Below, piece by piece: positions 1-9,539 of a stretch of 64,000 nucleotides of DNA (the first letter of the stretch is position 1; each line of letters begins with the position of its first letter). The notes below the pieces were generated by a model. The model did no database searches. It was not told the origin of the DNA and was given only the letters and a program-made list of their open reading frames with translations. The stretch is taken from NCBI RefSeq assembly GCF_040958095.1, contig NC_091154.1, forward strand, positions 48,154,807 to 48,218,806, in the 5' to 3' direction. The DNA is from Procambarus clarkii (taxonomy: Eukaryota > Arthropoda > Malacostraca > Decapoda > Cambaridae). Made by a program: the position numbers and the translations under genes.

Positions 1-1157
1 GTGGCAGCAGAGGCATTCGAGTCTTGTCTCCTGGCCGAAGCTTCTGGGTCTGACCAGTGGGCCCCCTTTCTTCTGGTTTCTACGGCTGCTCCTTCCTTGT
101 CTTGTGGGGTTGGTGCTTGGGGAGAGGACTCGGCCCCAGGTCCTGCTGTAAAGGACATCTAGGCTGGGGAGGGGCTGACTTGGGGGCCTTGGGCCCCGCT
201 GGACCCCGCCTGGGGTTTTCTTCCCTCTGAGCAGGGCTTGTTGTTACAAGGTGTGGAGTTTTCTTTTCCCCCTCTGCGTATGAGTTGGATTTGGTGTCGG
301 CCACTCCCTGTGTTCGGTTCCGTGTTCCCCCAGGTGCGTCGGTTCCGTATGTCCAGAGGTTTTCGGCTTATTGCATCCAACCTGGTGTGGTGCAGGCGGC
401 CCTTGCAGCGTCCCTCCTGTGTGACCCGGATTATGCCTCGGAAATGGATCCGTCCGAATTCAGGTTTGGGACTTCGTTCCCTTTCTGGCTCCGTTACGAG
501 GTTCCGGATTCTTCCTGGCTAGCGGACTGCCCCTTATTTGTTCTGGATTCCTGGCATTCCTTCTGTCTTTCCCGCACGTTGGAGTGGCGGGAAGCTTCCA
601 CGGTGATTTAGGTTTTCCTGGGGGCGATTTTGAGTATCTGAACGAGTGCTTGTTTGCCCCTGCCCTTCCTCGCGATGTGGGCGTTGTTCAGCTCCATGTG
701 CAGGTTCCCACCCTTTCGGTGGTGCTCGTGGCGGAGGACTTGCGCGCTTGGGGCATTTTGGCTTCAGCCTTGTGGGTCTTTTCCCTCCTGGAGCTGTCCT
801 CAGATTGGCTCGTGGAGGATGTGAGGACGCTTGGGTCCGTCCCGGGGTCCGGTGCCTTGTCCACAGCAGCACGTTCGTCGGCTGCCTTGTTGAAGCTTTA
901 CACGCCGATTTTGCGGGATGCGGGTTCCCTGTTTTATGCTTCCCATCTCGTGTGTCGGCAGGCGGTGCTGGGGTCCTCCGTGAAATCTGCTGTCGTTGCC
1001 TTTTTGTCCTCATCTGTTTGAGGAGTCGGCTGTGGCACAGTTTATCCAGGCTGCATCGTCGGCTTGTTGTCCGATGTCGGACTTGTTGGTTTTCTGGGGG
1101 TCCCGGAGTGGGTCTTCCTGGAAGGGTCGTGCCAGGGTTCGGGGTTTCTCTCATTGT
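1..1157 (+). pseudogene. DIRS gag remnant
   Basis: GC-rich region with no single long frame; fragments lie at 238-522, 285-611, 584-1021 and 646-1167 on +. The part at about 850-1000 reads like the C-terminal part of DIRS gag proteins (a stretch of alternating L/A/V/R ending near LVCRQAVL), but I recognise this only weakly. Position upstream of the DIRS RT, and similarity of 141-210 to the reverse complement of about 54700-54790 in DIRS-2, are the better support. Several frame changes indicate decay. The region ends where an antisense LINE begins. Confidence 0.55.
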
Positions 1158-2565
1158 AATTACCTAAGTGTAGTTACAGGATGAGAGCTACGCTCGTGGT
1201 GTCCCGTTTCCCCAGCACTCTTTGTCATATAATGCTTTGAAATTACTGACGGTTTTGGCCTCCACCACCTTCTCATTTAACTTGTTCCAACCGTCTACCA
1301 CTCTGTTTACAAAAGTGAATTTTCTTATATTTCTCCGGCAGCTTTGTTTTGTTAGTTTAAATCTATGACCTCTTGTTCTTGAAGTTCCGGGTCTCAGGAA
1401 TTCTTCCCTATCAATTTCATCGATTCCTGTTACTATTTTGATCGTAGTGACCATATTGCCTCATTTTCTTCTATCTTCTAGTTTTTGCATATTTAATGCT
1501 TCTAACCTCTCCTCATAGCCCTTGTCCTTCAGTTCTGGGAGCCATTTAGTGGCATGTTGTTGCACCTTTTCCAGTTTGTTGATGTGCTTTTTAAGATATG
1601 GGCACCATACAACCGCTGCATATTCCAGCTTTGGTCTAATAAAAGTCATGAACAATTTCTTTAGTATTTCTTCATCCATGTATTTAAAAGCAATTCTTAG
1701 GTTAGAAAGTGTAGCATAGGCTCCTCGCACAATGTTCTTAATGTGGTCCTCAGGTGACAGTTTTCTATCTAGAACCACCCCTAGATCCCTTTCTTTGTCA
1801 GAATTGTTTAAAAGATTTCTCACATAATTTATAGGTTGTGTGGGGTCTATGTTCTCCATTTCCACATTCCATAATATGGCATTTATTCACATTAAATTCC
1901 ATTTGCCAAGTGTTGCTCCATATACCTATTTTGTCCAGGTCTTCTTGAAGGGCATGACTATCATCTAAGTTTCTTATCTCCCCTATTATCTTAGCATCAT
2001 CAGCAAACATGTTCATGTAATCCTGTATTCCCACTGGTAGATCATTTATGTAGACAATGAACATTACCGGTGCAAGAACTGAACCCTGTGGTACTCCAAT
2101 CATGATATTCCTCCAATCTGATACCTTGCCTCTGATTACGGCCCTCATTTTTCTGTCGGTTAGGAAATTTTTCATCCATGATAGAAGCTTACCTGTCACC
2201 CCCTCCAATATGTTCCAGTTTCCAGAACAACCTCTTATAGGGAACTCTGTCGAAAGCCTTTTTTAGGTCCAGATAGATGCAGCCAACCCAACCATCACTT
2301 TCCTGTAAAATCTCTGTGGCTTGATCATAAAAACTGAGTAAGTTCGTTACACAGGATCTTCCAGATCGAAAACCATATTGTCTGTCTGATATTATATCTT
2401 TTTCCTCCAGGTGTTCTACCCATTTAGTTTTAATTATTTTTTCCAATATTTTGACTATTACACTTGTCAATGATACAGGTCTATAAATAAGGGGGGGTAG
2501 TATAAAGTATAATTATAACTATAATTATAATTACCCTGCTTCCATTTTTTGTGGAATCATGGTAG
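1158..2565 (-). mobile_element. CR1-like LINE fragment inserted in DIRS-1 (5' truncated)
   Basis: Minus-strand non-LTR reverse transcriptase in three broken frames: 2189-2470 (fingers, GFRSGRS and YLDLKKAFD), 1798-2208 (GVPQGSVLAP and the catalytic FADD of the YxDD box, here MFADDAK), 1461-1865 and 1188-1454 (thumb and C-terminal region, SRTRGHR). The 3' end abuts a TAATTACC-type tail near 1158. The 5' side is truncated in an AT-rich stretch near 2500-2565, so that boundary is approximate. At least three frameshifts make it inactive. The same clade recurs at 40105-41149 plus 63857-64000. Confidence 0.8.
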
Positions 2566-2689
2566 GGGTAGAATTGTGGAATTGTGGTAGGCCACTGGTG
2601 TCAGGTTCGGGCTCCTGCTTCGGACCCGCCCTCGTCTGGTCGGTGTGGTGTTCGCTCTGTGTGGGGTTCAGGGTCTCGTAAGGGGCGTT

Positions 2690-4560
2690 GGCCCTTTCAC
2701 GGTTTGCCCCATTGACGGGGCAATGGGGGTGAGGCTTGCGCTGTTTGCCCACGCCTGGTCCCACGATTCGTGGGCATTTCGGGTGATGTCTGTCGACCTG
2801 CGGTGACGTTGGGTGGCCTCCCCCCCCCCCGCCCCTTTAGGGGGGGGTCGGGGCTGGCAGGGCAGGTTTCTTCCCCAGCACTCTATCAAATCATCATCAA
2901 ATCATCTTGGAGTGGGTTCGCTTGGGCGTCGTCGAAACGACGTCGTCCCTCAGATGGGTTTCCCGTCTGTTTCCGGTCCTAAAACGGGACTGCCCAAACC
3001 TGCGGTTCATTCTGGACTTATCCTGTCTGAACCCCTGGGTTCATTGCCCCTCCTTTCAGCTGACTACGCTGTCTCAGGTTCGGCTCCTCTTGGAGCTGGG
3101 CGCTTGGATGGTGTCCCTGGACCTCCAGAACATTGGCATGTCCCGATTCATCCGAGGTTCCAGGACTGGCTCGGTTTTGTTGTGGGGCATCTAAGTTAAC
3201 ACTTTCGTTGTCTCCCGTTTGGGTTGAACCTAGCACCTCGAGTGTTCACGCGCCTTACGCGGGTTGTGGTGGCCCATTTGCGTCTCTTAGGTGTTCGGGT
3301 GTTGGCCTACCTCGACGACTGGCTGGTTTGGGCTCCCAGCAGGTCGGCTTGCTTGCTAGCCAGGGATTTGGTTCTTTCCGATCTCACCGGGTTCGGGTTC
3401 TTGGTGAACTGGAGGAAGTCCCATCTGGTCCCCTCTCAAGTTCAGACTTGGCTTAGTCTCGTTTGAGACTCTCGGACCGCTTCCTTGTCTTTCCCTCCGG
3501 AGTCTCTCCTGCAGCTGTGGTCCCGCCTTCGTCTGTTTCTGGTGGGCCCTTGGATCACCCGGAGGTGGCTCGAGGGGCTGTGCGGGAGCCTAAACTTCAC
3601 GATGGTTGTCTACCCGCCGGGTCAGGTTTAGCTTCGTCGACTGTTCTGGTTCCTTTGGGTCGCCCCTTCCGCCTCTCTCACGATCGCTGGGTTCAACCTC
3701 AGGGGCCGTGCGTCGGCTGCTGCGTCGCCGGCTTCCTCTTCGGGTTTTTCGAGATTAAGTGCCTTGGAGCCTACCCGAGCTCTCACTCAATGTGTACACG
3801 GATGCGTCGTCTCTCGGCTGTGGCTTTGTGACCAGTGCTCACCAGGCTGGCCTGGGGCGTTGGGGTCTGTCCTTCCGTCGAGCTCACAGCATGGTGCGGG
3901 AGTTCGCAGTGGTGTGGTTTGCTCTTTGGAGGATTCGAGTCGCCAGCGGATCGACGATTCGGCTCCATTCAGACTGCTCTCCGGTGGTTACTGAACCACG
4001 GGGGTTCGATGCGGTCTTTGTCTCTTTGGGGTTGGTTGCTTCGGATGACTTGTCTGCTGAGTTCTCGGGGTTTGGCTCTCTTAGCGGTTCACGTACAGGG
4101 AATGTCCAACGTCTTGGCCGATAGCCTGTCTCGCTTCGTTCCTCTCTCCATGGAGTGGACGGTCAACGACGCTTCCTTCCATTGGCTTTGCCGGACGTTC
4201 GAGCGCCCCGAGGTGGACCTCTTCGCCACGGCGTGGTCGAGGCGCCTTCCCATGTATGCGGCACCCCCTTCCCCGATCGCAAGGCCGTCGGGGTCGATGC
4301 CTTTCAGCTGGACTGGTCGAGGCGGGGGTTCCTGTACCTCTTTCCCCCGGTTCGGCTGTTGCTCCAGGACCTGACCCGCTTGGAGACTTACCAGGGGAGA
4401 GTTGTCCTTCTGGCCCCTTGGTGGCCGGCCCAGCCTTGGTTTCAGGCGCTGCTTGCTCGGTGTCCGAACACGAGGGTTTTCCCATGGCTCCGCCTCTTTC
4501 AGCAGATCGGGCCGGTACGTCACATGGCTGGTTCGATCTTCTCCTCAAGTCTTCGAGTAT
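2690..4560 (+). pseudogene. DIRS reverse transcriptase / RNase H remnant
   Basis: Upstream reads LFAHAWSHDSWAF, a DIRS-type RT leader. RT core: 2907-3132 (RFILDLSCLNP, then SLDLQ), a frameshift to 3133-3199 (HVPIHPRFQDWLGFVVG), another to 3224-3466 (NLAPRVFTRLTR, then the YLDDWLVW catalytic box near 3309-3332). RNase H follows at about 3790-4130 with VYTDASSLGCGF, then HVQGMSNVLADSLSR and VDLFATAWSRRLP in shifted frames. In DIRS elements RT and RNase H are one polyprotein; here at least five frameshifts or stops break it. It sits directly upstream of the recombinase ORF. Confidence 0.85.
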
Positions 4561-4652
4561 GGGTTTTTTGACTCAAGTCTATCATCATCTATATGGTGAT
4601 CAGGTGGCCTCCTTGTTGATGACCCACCTGAGGGCTTCTTCTCGGCGGCAGT

Positions 4653-5567
4653 ATGAAGTTTCCCGGCGGTCCTTCTGTTTCTTTTTTGCGTCTTCGTCAT
4701 GTTGGTTCGTCGTCTGTTAGGGTGGTCTTGTCCTTTCTCTCTTGGTTGTTTCAGGACTGTCATCTTATGCCTAACACTGTCGCCTCGTATCGTGCGGCGC
4801 TGGTGGAGCCGTTTCAGCTTGCCTTCGGTATCGATGTTACGTCTGTGCCGTTTCACAAGCTGTCTCGTGCTTTGTTTCACCTCAGGCCTGCTCATGCGCC
4901 GCCTGGGCCGTCCTGGTCTTTAGACAGAGTGCTCGCTTACCTTTTGTCTCCTCGTTTTGTTGCGGCCCTTTCGGTCCGGGATTGTTTCTCCAAGGCTCTT
5001 TTCTTGTTGGTATTGGCCTCTGGGAGTCGGGTCGGGGAGCTTCATGCTCTCCTCCGGCGCAGGGGTTTCTGCTCTTTTGGTCATGGAGACTGTTTTGTTC
5101 ACTTGCAGCCATCTCCTTCTTTTCTGGCGAAGAATGAGATTGCTGCGTTCCGGAGGGGTCCGTGGGTGGTTGATGCTTGGTTGGTATGGCCAGGGGTGCA
5201 TCATGCTTTGTGTCCGGTTGCGACGCTTCCCCGTTATTTGCACGGAACGGCTTCTGTGTCCGGGGACGCGCTTTGGGTTAATCCGGTTTTCCTTCTTCCC
5301 TGTTCGCTGGTTCGGGTCTCCCAGGTCGTTCACAGGGTTGTCAAAGCCAGCCAGCCTGCAGTCTATCCCCGTGCCCATGACGTCCGTAAGTTCGCGGCTG
5401 TTGCTGCCGTCTTTGGGAATATGTCTTGGTCTGATATTCAAGCACGGGGTTCTTGGCGGTCGAACAGGGTCCTAGCTGCTCGTTACCTCGTGAATGTCCC
5501 TGGGCCCTGTCAGGCCTGTGTTGCTTTGGGTTGGCAGTTGCAGCCAGTTGTCTCAACTTTGAGTTGA
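4653..5567 (+). CDS. DIRS tyrosine recombinase (YR), possibly N-terminally incomplete
   Basis: An open frame of 304 residues. Visible tyrosine-recombinase residues: R126 in ASGSRVGELHAL, H242 and R245 in AHDVRK, W268 in RGSWRS and Y278 in AARYL. This gives the R, HxxR, H/W, Y catalytic set; the nucleophile is the tyrosine. Family role: integration of a circular double-stranded DNA intermediate by site-specific recombination at short shared termini. The ORF ends just before the ICR at 5605. Upstream in-frame sequence may have been part of a longer protein; the ATG at 4653 is only the first one available. All catalytic residues are present even though the RT upstream is destroyed. Confidence 0.82.
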   Translation: MKFPGGPSVSFLRLRHVGSSSVRVVLSFLSWLFQDCHLMPNTVASYRAALVEPFQLAFGIDVTSVPFHKLSRALFHLRPAHAPPGPSWSLDRVLAYLLSPRFVAALSVRDCFSKALFLLVLASGSRVGELHALLRRRGFCSFGHGDCFVHLQPSPSFLAKNEIAAFRRGPWVVDAWLVWPGVHHALCPVATLPRYLHGTASVSGDALWVNPVFLLPCSLVRVSQVVHRVVKASQPAVYPRAHDVRKFAAVAAVFGNMSWSDIQARGSWRSNRVLAARYLVNVPGPCQACVALGWQLQPVVSTLS

Positions 5568-5604
5568 GGAGTGAGCGACGACCGCCTCCTGGGTAAGTCC
5601 CTTT

Positions 5605-5946
5605 CATTTTCCGTCTGTGGGTAGTTAGCTCCAGGGAGCCGACGGGGCTCCCCCCAGAAAACCAGTGTTAAATGTAATGAAACACCATTCAATCTCAAGA
5701 TATCTCAAGTTATCTCAAGATAACTCAAGATAACCATTTTCTGGACGAGTCCCGGAGGCTCCCCGGCATCCCTCTCATTTTCCGTCTGTGGGTAGTTAGC
5801 TCCAGGGAGCCGACGGGGCTCCCCCCAGAAAACCAGTGTTAAATGTAATGAAACACCATTCAATCTCAAGATATCTCAAGTTATCTCAAGATAACTCAAG
5901 ATAACCATTTTCTGGGTGAATCCCGGAGGCTCCCCGGCATCCCTCC
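5605..5946 (+). repeat. DIRS internal complementary region, tandemly duplicated (2 x about 171 bp)
   Basis: Positions 5605-5775 and 5776-5946 are near-identical (period 171 bp). Each unit carries the fused complements of both element ends, meeting at an AAAA junction (ccccccagAAAAccagtg), as expected for the DIRS ICR, which templates completion of the termini. Each unit also has an extra stretch of about 45 bp made of a 10-11 bp motif (tctcaagata-like) that is absent from the ITR and from the ICR of DIRS-2. A CCATT flanks this stretch on both sides. The duplication therefore followed that insertion. Confidence 0.8.
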
Positions 5947-6558
5947 CTCCCTCCAGTCGGCGATTTTTTTTTGTTTTTGACATCCAGCCTCAGAACTGAG
6001 GTGTGGGTAGCCGGCATGAAGGGTCTGGGTCTCCCCCTTCACCCTCCCGGGGAGGGGGGAGCTGCGCAGACAGCGGTGCGGCGATGTGTGACATCACACT
6101 AGTTTGCTTGTTTTTCTGTTGGGGAGTTCTATCCACTAGTTTGGTTTTTGATGGCAATTTTAACCAGAATAGGGTTATGTTTTGAGGCGCTTAACTTTCT
6201 GGGTGCCTGATCCGGTCGATGGCAGACATAGAATGCTTCCAACCACACAGGGGTTTCTATAGGACATTTGCTCCCCTTGCCTCTCTGAGGGGGCCCGATT
6301 CTGGTCGTGGTCTCCGGTAGGCCTAGAACTCCATACACATGACTAATGCCAAAGTCTGACATTAGCATATCAGCCTGGGATAACTCCGAGGAGCCTCCGG
6401 GACTCATCCAGAAAATGGCGTTTCATTAAAAATAATAAATAAATAAAATGTTTATTTAGGTAAGGTACATACATACAATAAATTTTTACAAAGATTGGTT
6501 GACTTATAGGTAGAGCTAGTACATACAATGCCATTTAATTACATTCAACGCTGGTTTT
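5947..6558 (+). repeat. DIRS-1 right inverted terminal repeat
   Basis: Matches, in inverse orientation, the left terminal repeat of DIRS-2 (50829-51290). It includes the CTCCCGGGGAGGGG-type palindromic block at about 6040-6065 and the terminus aaaatggcgtttcatta plus attacattcaacgctggtttt. The last part is split by a short LINE 3' fragment at 6427-6538. I put the element end at the T-run near 6558. Confidence 0.78.
6427..6538 (-). mobile_element. Short LINE-D 3'-end insertion in the DIRS-1 terminus
   Basis: About 110 bp matching the LINE-D 3' end at 18205-18310 (tttatttaggtaaggtacat, then gctagtacatacaatgcc), with an A/T-rich tail on the left. DIRS sequence resumes with attacattcaacg. An ATTA appears on both sides, consistent with a short target-site duplication. 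It is a severely 5'-truncated LINE copy. Confidence 0.7.
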
Positions 6559-6730
6559 TTGATTGACCATTTAATGAGTGACTTGAGTAGTAGGATCATT
6601 GATACACATTTATCTCACTAATACCTTCTAATACCTTATTAACATCCATTATCTCATTAAAGACATTGTTCCTCACCTCACTTCTTTTCTTTCCTGCCTA
6701 TATATTCTACCTATTGATCTGTAAATCCAG
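6559..6730. other. Unassigned AT-rich spacer
   Basis: I recognise no coding or repeat feature here. It leads into a hammerhead-like motif and an (AT)n tract, so it may be part of the PLE-associated flank. Confidence 0.4.
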
Positions 6731-6775
6731 CCTTCTGAAGATGTATTATTAAATACAAAAGTACAGTACTTAAGG
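6731..6775 (+). ncRNA. Degenerate hammerhead ribozyme motif (PLE-associated)
   Basis: Stem I CCTT (6731-6734) pairs with AAGG (6772-6775). The core CTGAAGA is at 6735-6741, and stem II is GTAT/ATAC (6743-6746 and 6753-6756). The expected GAAA is AAAA (6757-6760), which should inactivate it. Stem III would be the self-complementary GTAC repeats, suited to a dimer. It matches the better copy at 29386-29425 and, like it, sits just upstream of an (AT)n tract and a PLE. Hammerheads are known in Penelope-like elements. Confidence 0.5.
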
Positions 6776-6812
6776 AAATTCCTGTCTTAATCCTTCATTA
6801 TGGTCTGACTAT

Positions 6813-6817
6813 ATATA

Positions 6818-6900
<83 letters not shown>
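6813..6900. repeat. (AT)n microsatellite
   Basis: About 88 bp of almost pure AT dinucleotide. It abuts the left PLE copy directly. Comparable tracts border PLE material at 9445-9537 and 29505-29598. Confidence 0.95.
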
Positions 6901-6903
<3 letters not shown>

Positions 6904-8011
6904 CCGAAAAAGTAAGATTAATAATTCTAACACGAATTTTCTCAATCTTTCGTACATTACGCTTCACTGTTGGAGGTAAATAAAAAATCACTTCTCCAAA
7001 ATTCATTTTTATTTCTAGTCTGACGCGACACGGGCGCGTTTCGTAAAACTTATTACATTTTCAAAGACTTCACAAATACACAACTGATTAGAACTTACGT
7101 ATCTCTGATTTTATATCTACATTTGAGTGAGGTGGGAGGGGTGATGTGGCATTAACACAAGACAGAACAAGAGGGGATATTAATAGGGTATTAAAAGTAT
7201 CAACACAAGACAGAACAGAAACAATGGGTATTGAATAGAAGTGTTTGTAGAAAGCCTATTGGTCCATATTTCTTGATGCTTCTATATTGGAGCGGAGTCT
7301 TGAGGTGGGTAGAATATAGTTGTGCAATAATTGGCTGTTGATTGCTGGTGTTGACTTCTTGATGTGTAGTGCCTCGCAAACGTCAAGCCGCCTGCTATCG
7401 CTGTATCTATCGATGATTTCTGTGTTGTTTACTAGGATTTCTCTGGCGATGGTTTGGTTATGGGAAGAGATTATATGTTCCTTAATGGAGCCCTGTTGCT
7501 TATGCATCGTTAAACGCCTAGAAAGAGATGTTGTTGTCTTGCCTATATACTGGGTTTTTTGGAGCTTACAGTCCCCAAGTGGGCATTTGAAGGCATAGAC
7601 GACGTTAGTCTCTTTTAAAGCGTTCTGTTTTGTGTCTGGAGAGTTTCTCATGAGTAGGCTGGCCGTTTTTCTGGTTTTATAGTAAATCGTCAGTTGTATC
7701 CTCTGATTTTTGTCTGTAGGGATAACATTTCTATTAACAATATCTTTCAGGACCCTTTCCTCCGTTTTATGAGCTGTGGAAAAGAAGTTCCTGTAAAATA
7801 GTCTAATAGGGGGTATAGGTGTTGTGTTAGTTGTCTCTTCAGAGGTTGCATGGCTTTTCACTTTCCTTCTTATGATGTCTTCGATGAAACCATTGGAGAA
7901 GCCGTTATTGACTAGGACCTGCCTTACCCTACAGAGTTCTTCGTCGACTTGCTTCCATTCTGAGCTGTGGCTGAGAGCACGGTCGACGTATATGGCCGGT
8001 TTCAAGTTCAA
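6901..8011 (-). mobile_element. Penelope-like element, left arm of a head-to-head pair
   Basis: Near-identical inverted copy of 8019-9400. The minus-strand frame at 7256-8011 encodes the C-terminal part of a PLE protein: linker, then a GIY-YIG endonuclease (VVYAFKCPLGDCK, then QYIGKTTTSLSRRL). It lacks about 270 bp present in the right arm: after LNLKPAIY the sequence jumps to VDRALS, losing the YVDD box. The short sequence TAYGTYGAC occurs at both deletion ends in the right arm, suggesting repeat-mediated loss. It is 5' truncated at the palindrome centre and is inactive. Confidence 0.85.
7017..7069 (-). ncRNA. Hammerhead-like fold with long stem III, left PLE copy
   Basis: Mirror copy of the motif at 9228-9280 (described there), on the minus strand: stem I AGTCT/AGACT, stem II GTAA/TTAC, GAAA, stem III CGCG/CGCG followed by TC. 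The core reads TTGAAAA instead of CTGANGA. Confidence 0.4.
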
Positions 8012-8041
8012 GTTCGGTTTGAACTTGAAACCGGCCATATA
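7989..8041. repeat. Palindrome centre joining the two PLE arms
   Basis: Perfect 23-bp inverted repeat, 7989-8011 and 8019-8041, around a 7-bp spacer (GTTCGGT). Both PLE copies stop at exactly this point, so the pair looks like one fold-back duplication rather than two independent insertions. Confidence 0.9.
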
Positions 8042-9041
8042 CTGCAGGTATGTTGACGACATTTTTGCACAGGTACCTGATGTCAGACATCTGCAGGAGC
8101 TGAAGGAGGCATTTGAGCAGAGTTCCGTGCTGCGTTTCACTTACGAGACGGAAAAGGATGGGAAGCTGCCTTTTCTAGATGTAACAGTCATGGAAAAGGG
8201 CGGAGGTTTCCACACTGCAGTCTACACTAAGGAAACAAACATAGGAATGTGCCTAAATGCCAACAGCGACTGCCCTGACAGGTACAAGAGGAGTGTTGTT
8301 AACGCATACGTCGACCGTGCTCTCAGCCACAGCTCAGAATGGAAGCAAGTCGACGAAGAACTCTGTAGGGTAAGGCAGGTCCTAGTCAATAACGGCTTCT
8401 CCAATGGTTTCATCGAAGACATCATAAGAAGGAAAGTGAAAAGCCATGCAACCTCTGAAGAGACAACTAACACAACACCTATACTCCCTATTAGACTATT
8501 TTACAGGAACTTCTTTTCCACAGCTCATAAAACGGAGGAAAGGGTCCTGAAAGATATTGTTAATAGAAACGTTATCCCTACAGACAAAAATCAGAGGATA
8601 CAACTGACGATTTACTATAAAACCAGAAAAACGGCCAGCCTACTCATGAGAAACTCTCCAGACACAAAACAGAACGCTTTAAAAGAGACTAACGTCGTCT
8701 ATGCCTTCAAATGCCCACTTGGGGACTGTAAGCTCCAAAAAACCCAGTATATAGGCAAGACAACAACATCTCTTTCTAGGCGTTTAACGATGCATAAGCA
8801 ACAGGGCTCCATTAAGGAACATATAATCTCTTCCCATAACCAAACCATCGCCAGAGAAATCTTAGTAAACAACACAGAAATCATCAATAGATACAGCGAT
8901 AGCAGGCGGCTTGACGTTTGCGAGGCACTACACATCAAGAAGTCAACACCAGCAATCAACAGCCAATTATTGCACAACTATATTCTACCCACCTCAAGAC
9001 TCCGCTCCAATATAGAAGCATCAAGAAATATGGACCAATAG
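8019..9041 (+). pseudogene. Penelope-like RT / GIY-YIG endonuclease, 5'-truncated
   Basis: About 340 codons open to a stop at 9041. The protein starts inside the RT palm: CRYVDDIFAQ carries the YxDD catalytic box, followed by thumb (LPFLDVTV, TKETNIGMCLNANSDCP). The C-terminal GIY-YIG nuclease has VVYAFKCP, a CPLGDC Cys pair, QYIGKT, LSRRLTMHK and GSIKEH. In the family, RT copies the RNA at a nick made by the nuclease. The frame is uninterrupted for what remains, but upstream RT motifs are absent because the copy is cut at the palindrome. Reading further upstream would run into the inverted copy, so those codons are not real. Confidence 0.85.
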
Positions 9042-9227
9042 GCTTTCTACAAACACTTCTATTCAATACCCATTGTTTCTGTTCTGTCTTGTGTTGATAC
9101 TTTTAATACCCTATTAATATCCCCTCTTGTTCTGTCTTGTGTTAATGCCACATCACCCCTCCCACCTCACTCAAATGTAGATATAAAATCAGAGATACGT
9201 AAGTTCTAATCAGTTGTGTATTTGTGA

Positions 9228-9280
9228 AGTCTTTGAAAATGTAATAAGTTTTACGAAACGCGCCCGTGTCGCGTCAGACT
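9228..9280 (+). ncRNA. Hammerhead-like fold with long stem III, right PLE copy
   Basis: Stem I AGTCT (9228-9232) pairs with AGACT (9276-9280). The core slot reads TTGAAAA (9233-9239), departing from CTGANGA at two positions that normally pair with each other (C3-G8 changed to U-A). Stem II is GTAA/TTAC (9241-9244 and 9251-9254), GAAA is at 9255-9258, and stem III is CGCG/CGCG (9259-9262 and 9270-9273) followed by T and cleavage-site C at 9275. It may be decayed or a divergent variant. Confidence 0.45.
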
Positions 9281-9441
9281 AGAAATAAAAATGAATTTTG
9301 GAGAAGTGATTTTTGATTTACCTCCAACAGTGAAGCGTAATGTACGAAAGATTGAGAAAATTCGTGTTAGAATTATTAATCTTACTTTTTCGGTCATATT
9401 TAATAATATATGTCTACAGGAAAGACTGCTACCAAAATATA

Positions 9442-9444
<3 letters not shown>

Positions 9445-9537
<93 letters not shown>
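9445..9537. repeat. (AT)n microsatellite
   Basis: About 93 bp of AT dinucleotide between the right PLE arm and the SINE cluster. Confidence 0.95.

Positions 9538-9539
<2 letters not shown>

Larger units (their letters stand above)
1..6558 (+). mobile_element. DIRS-like tyrosine-recombinase retroelement, copy 1 (left end outside window)
   Basis: Order on + is gag-like region, RT with YLDD, RNase H, tyrosine recombinase, internal complementary region (ICR), then right inverted terminal repeat (ITR). This is the known DIRS order. DIRS elements use a tyrosine recombinase rather than a DDE integrase and do not make target-site duplications. The right ITR and gag both match, in inverse orientation, the second DIRS copy at 50829-56458. 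The element is dead: RT and RNase H are frameshifted, and it holds a CR1-like LINE (about 1158-2565) and a short LINE 3' end (6427-6538). The left ITR lies before the window. Confidence 0.88.
8019..9444 (+). mobile_element. Penelope-like element, right arm of a head-to-head pair
   Basis: Contains a 5'-truncated PLE ORF (8019-9041), then a 3' region with a hammerhead-like fold (9228-9280), ending at an (AT)n tract from 9445. The terminal segment (cggtcatatttaataatatatg, then ggaaagactgct) recurs next to the (AT)n tract of the third PLE copy at 29599-29640. PLEs often occur as 5'-truncated, tandem or inverted partial copies. Confidence 0.87.

Noticed and set aside
7824..8018. N-terminal extension of the right-arm PLE ORF (frame open from 7824)
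   Set aside because: These codons run backwards through the inverted left PLE copy; the frame is open only because of the palindrome.
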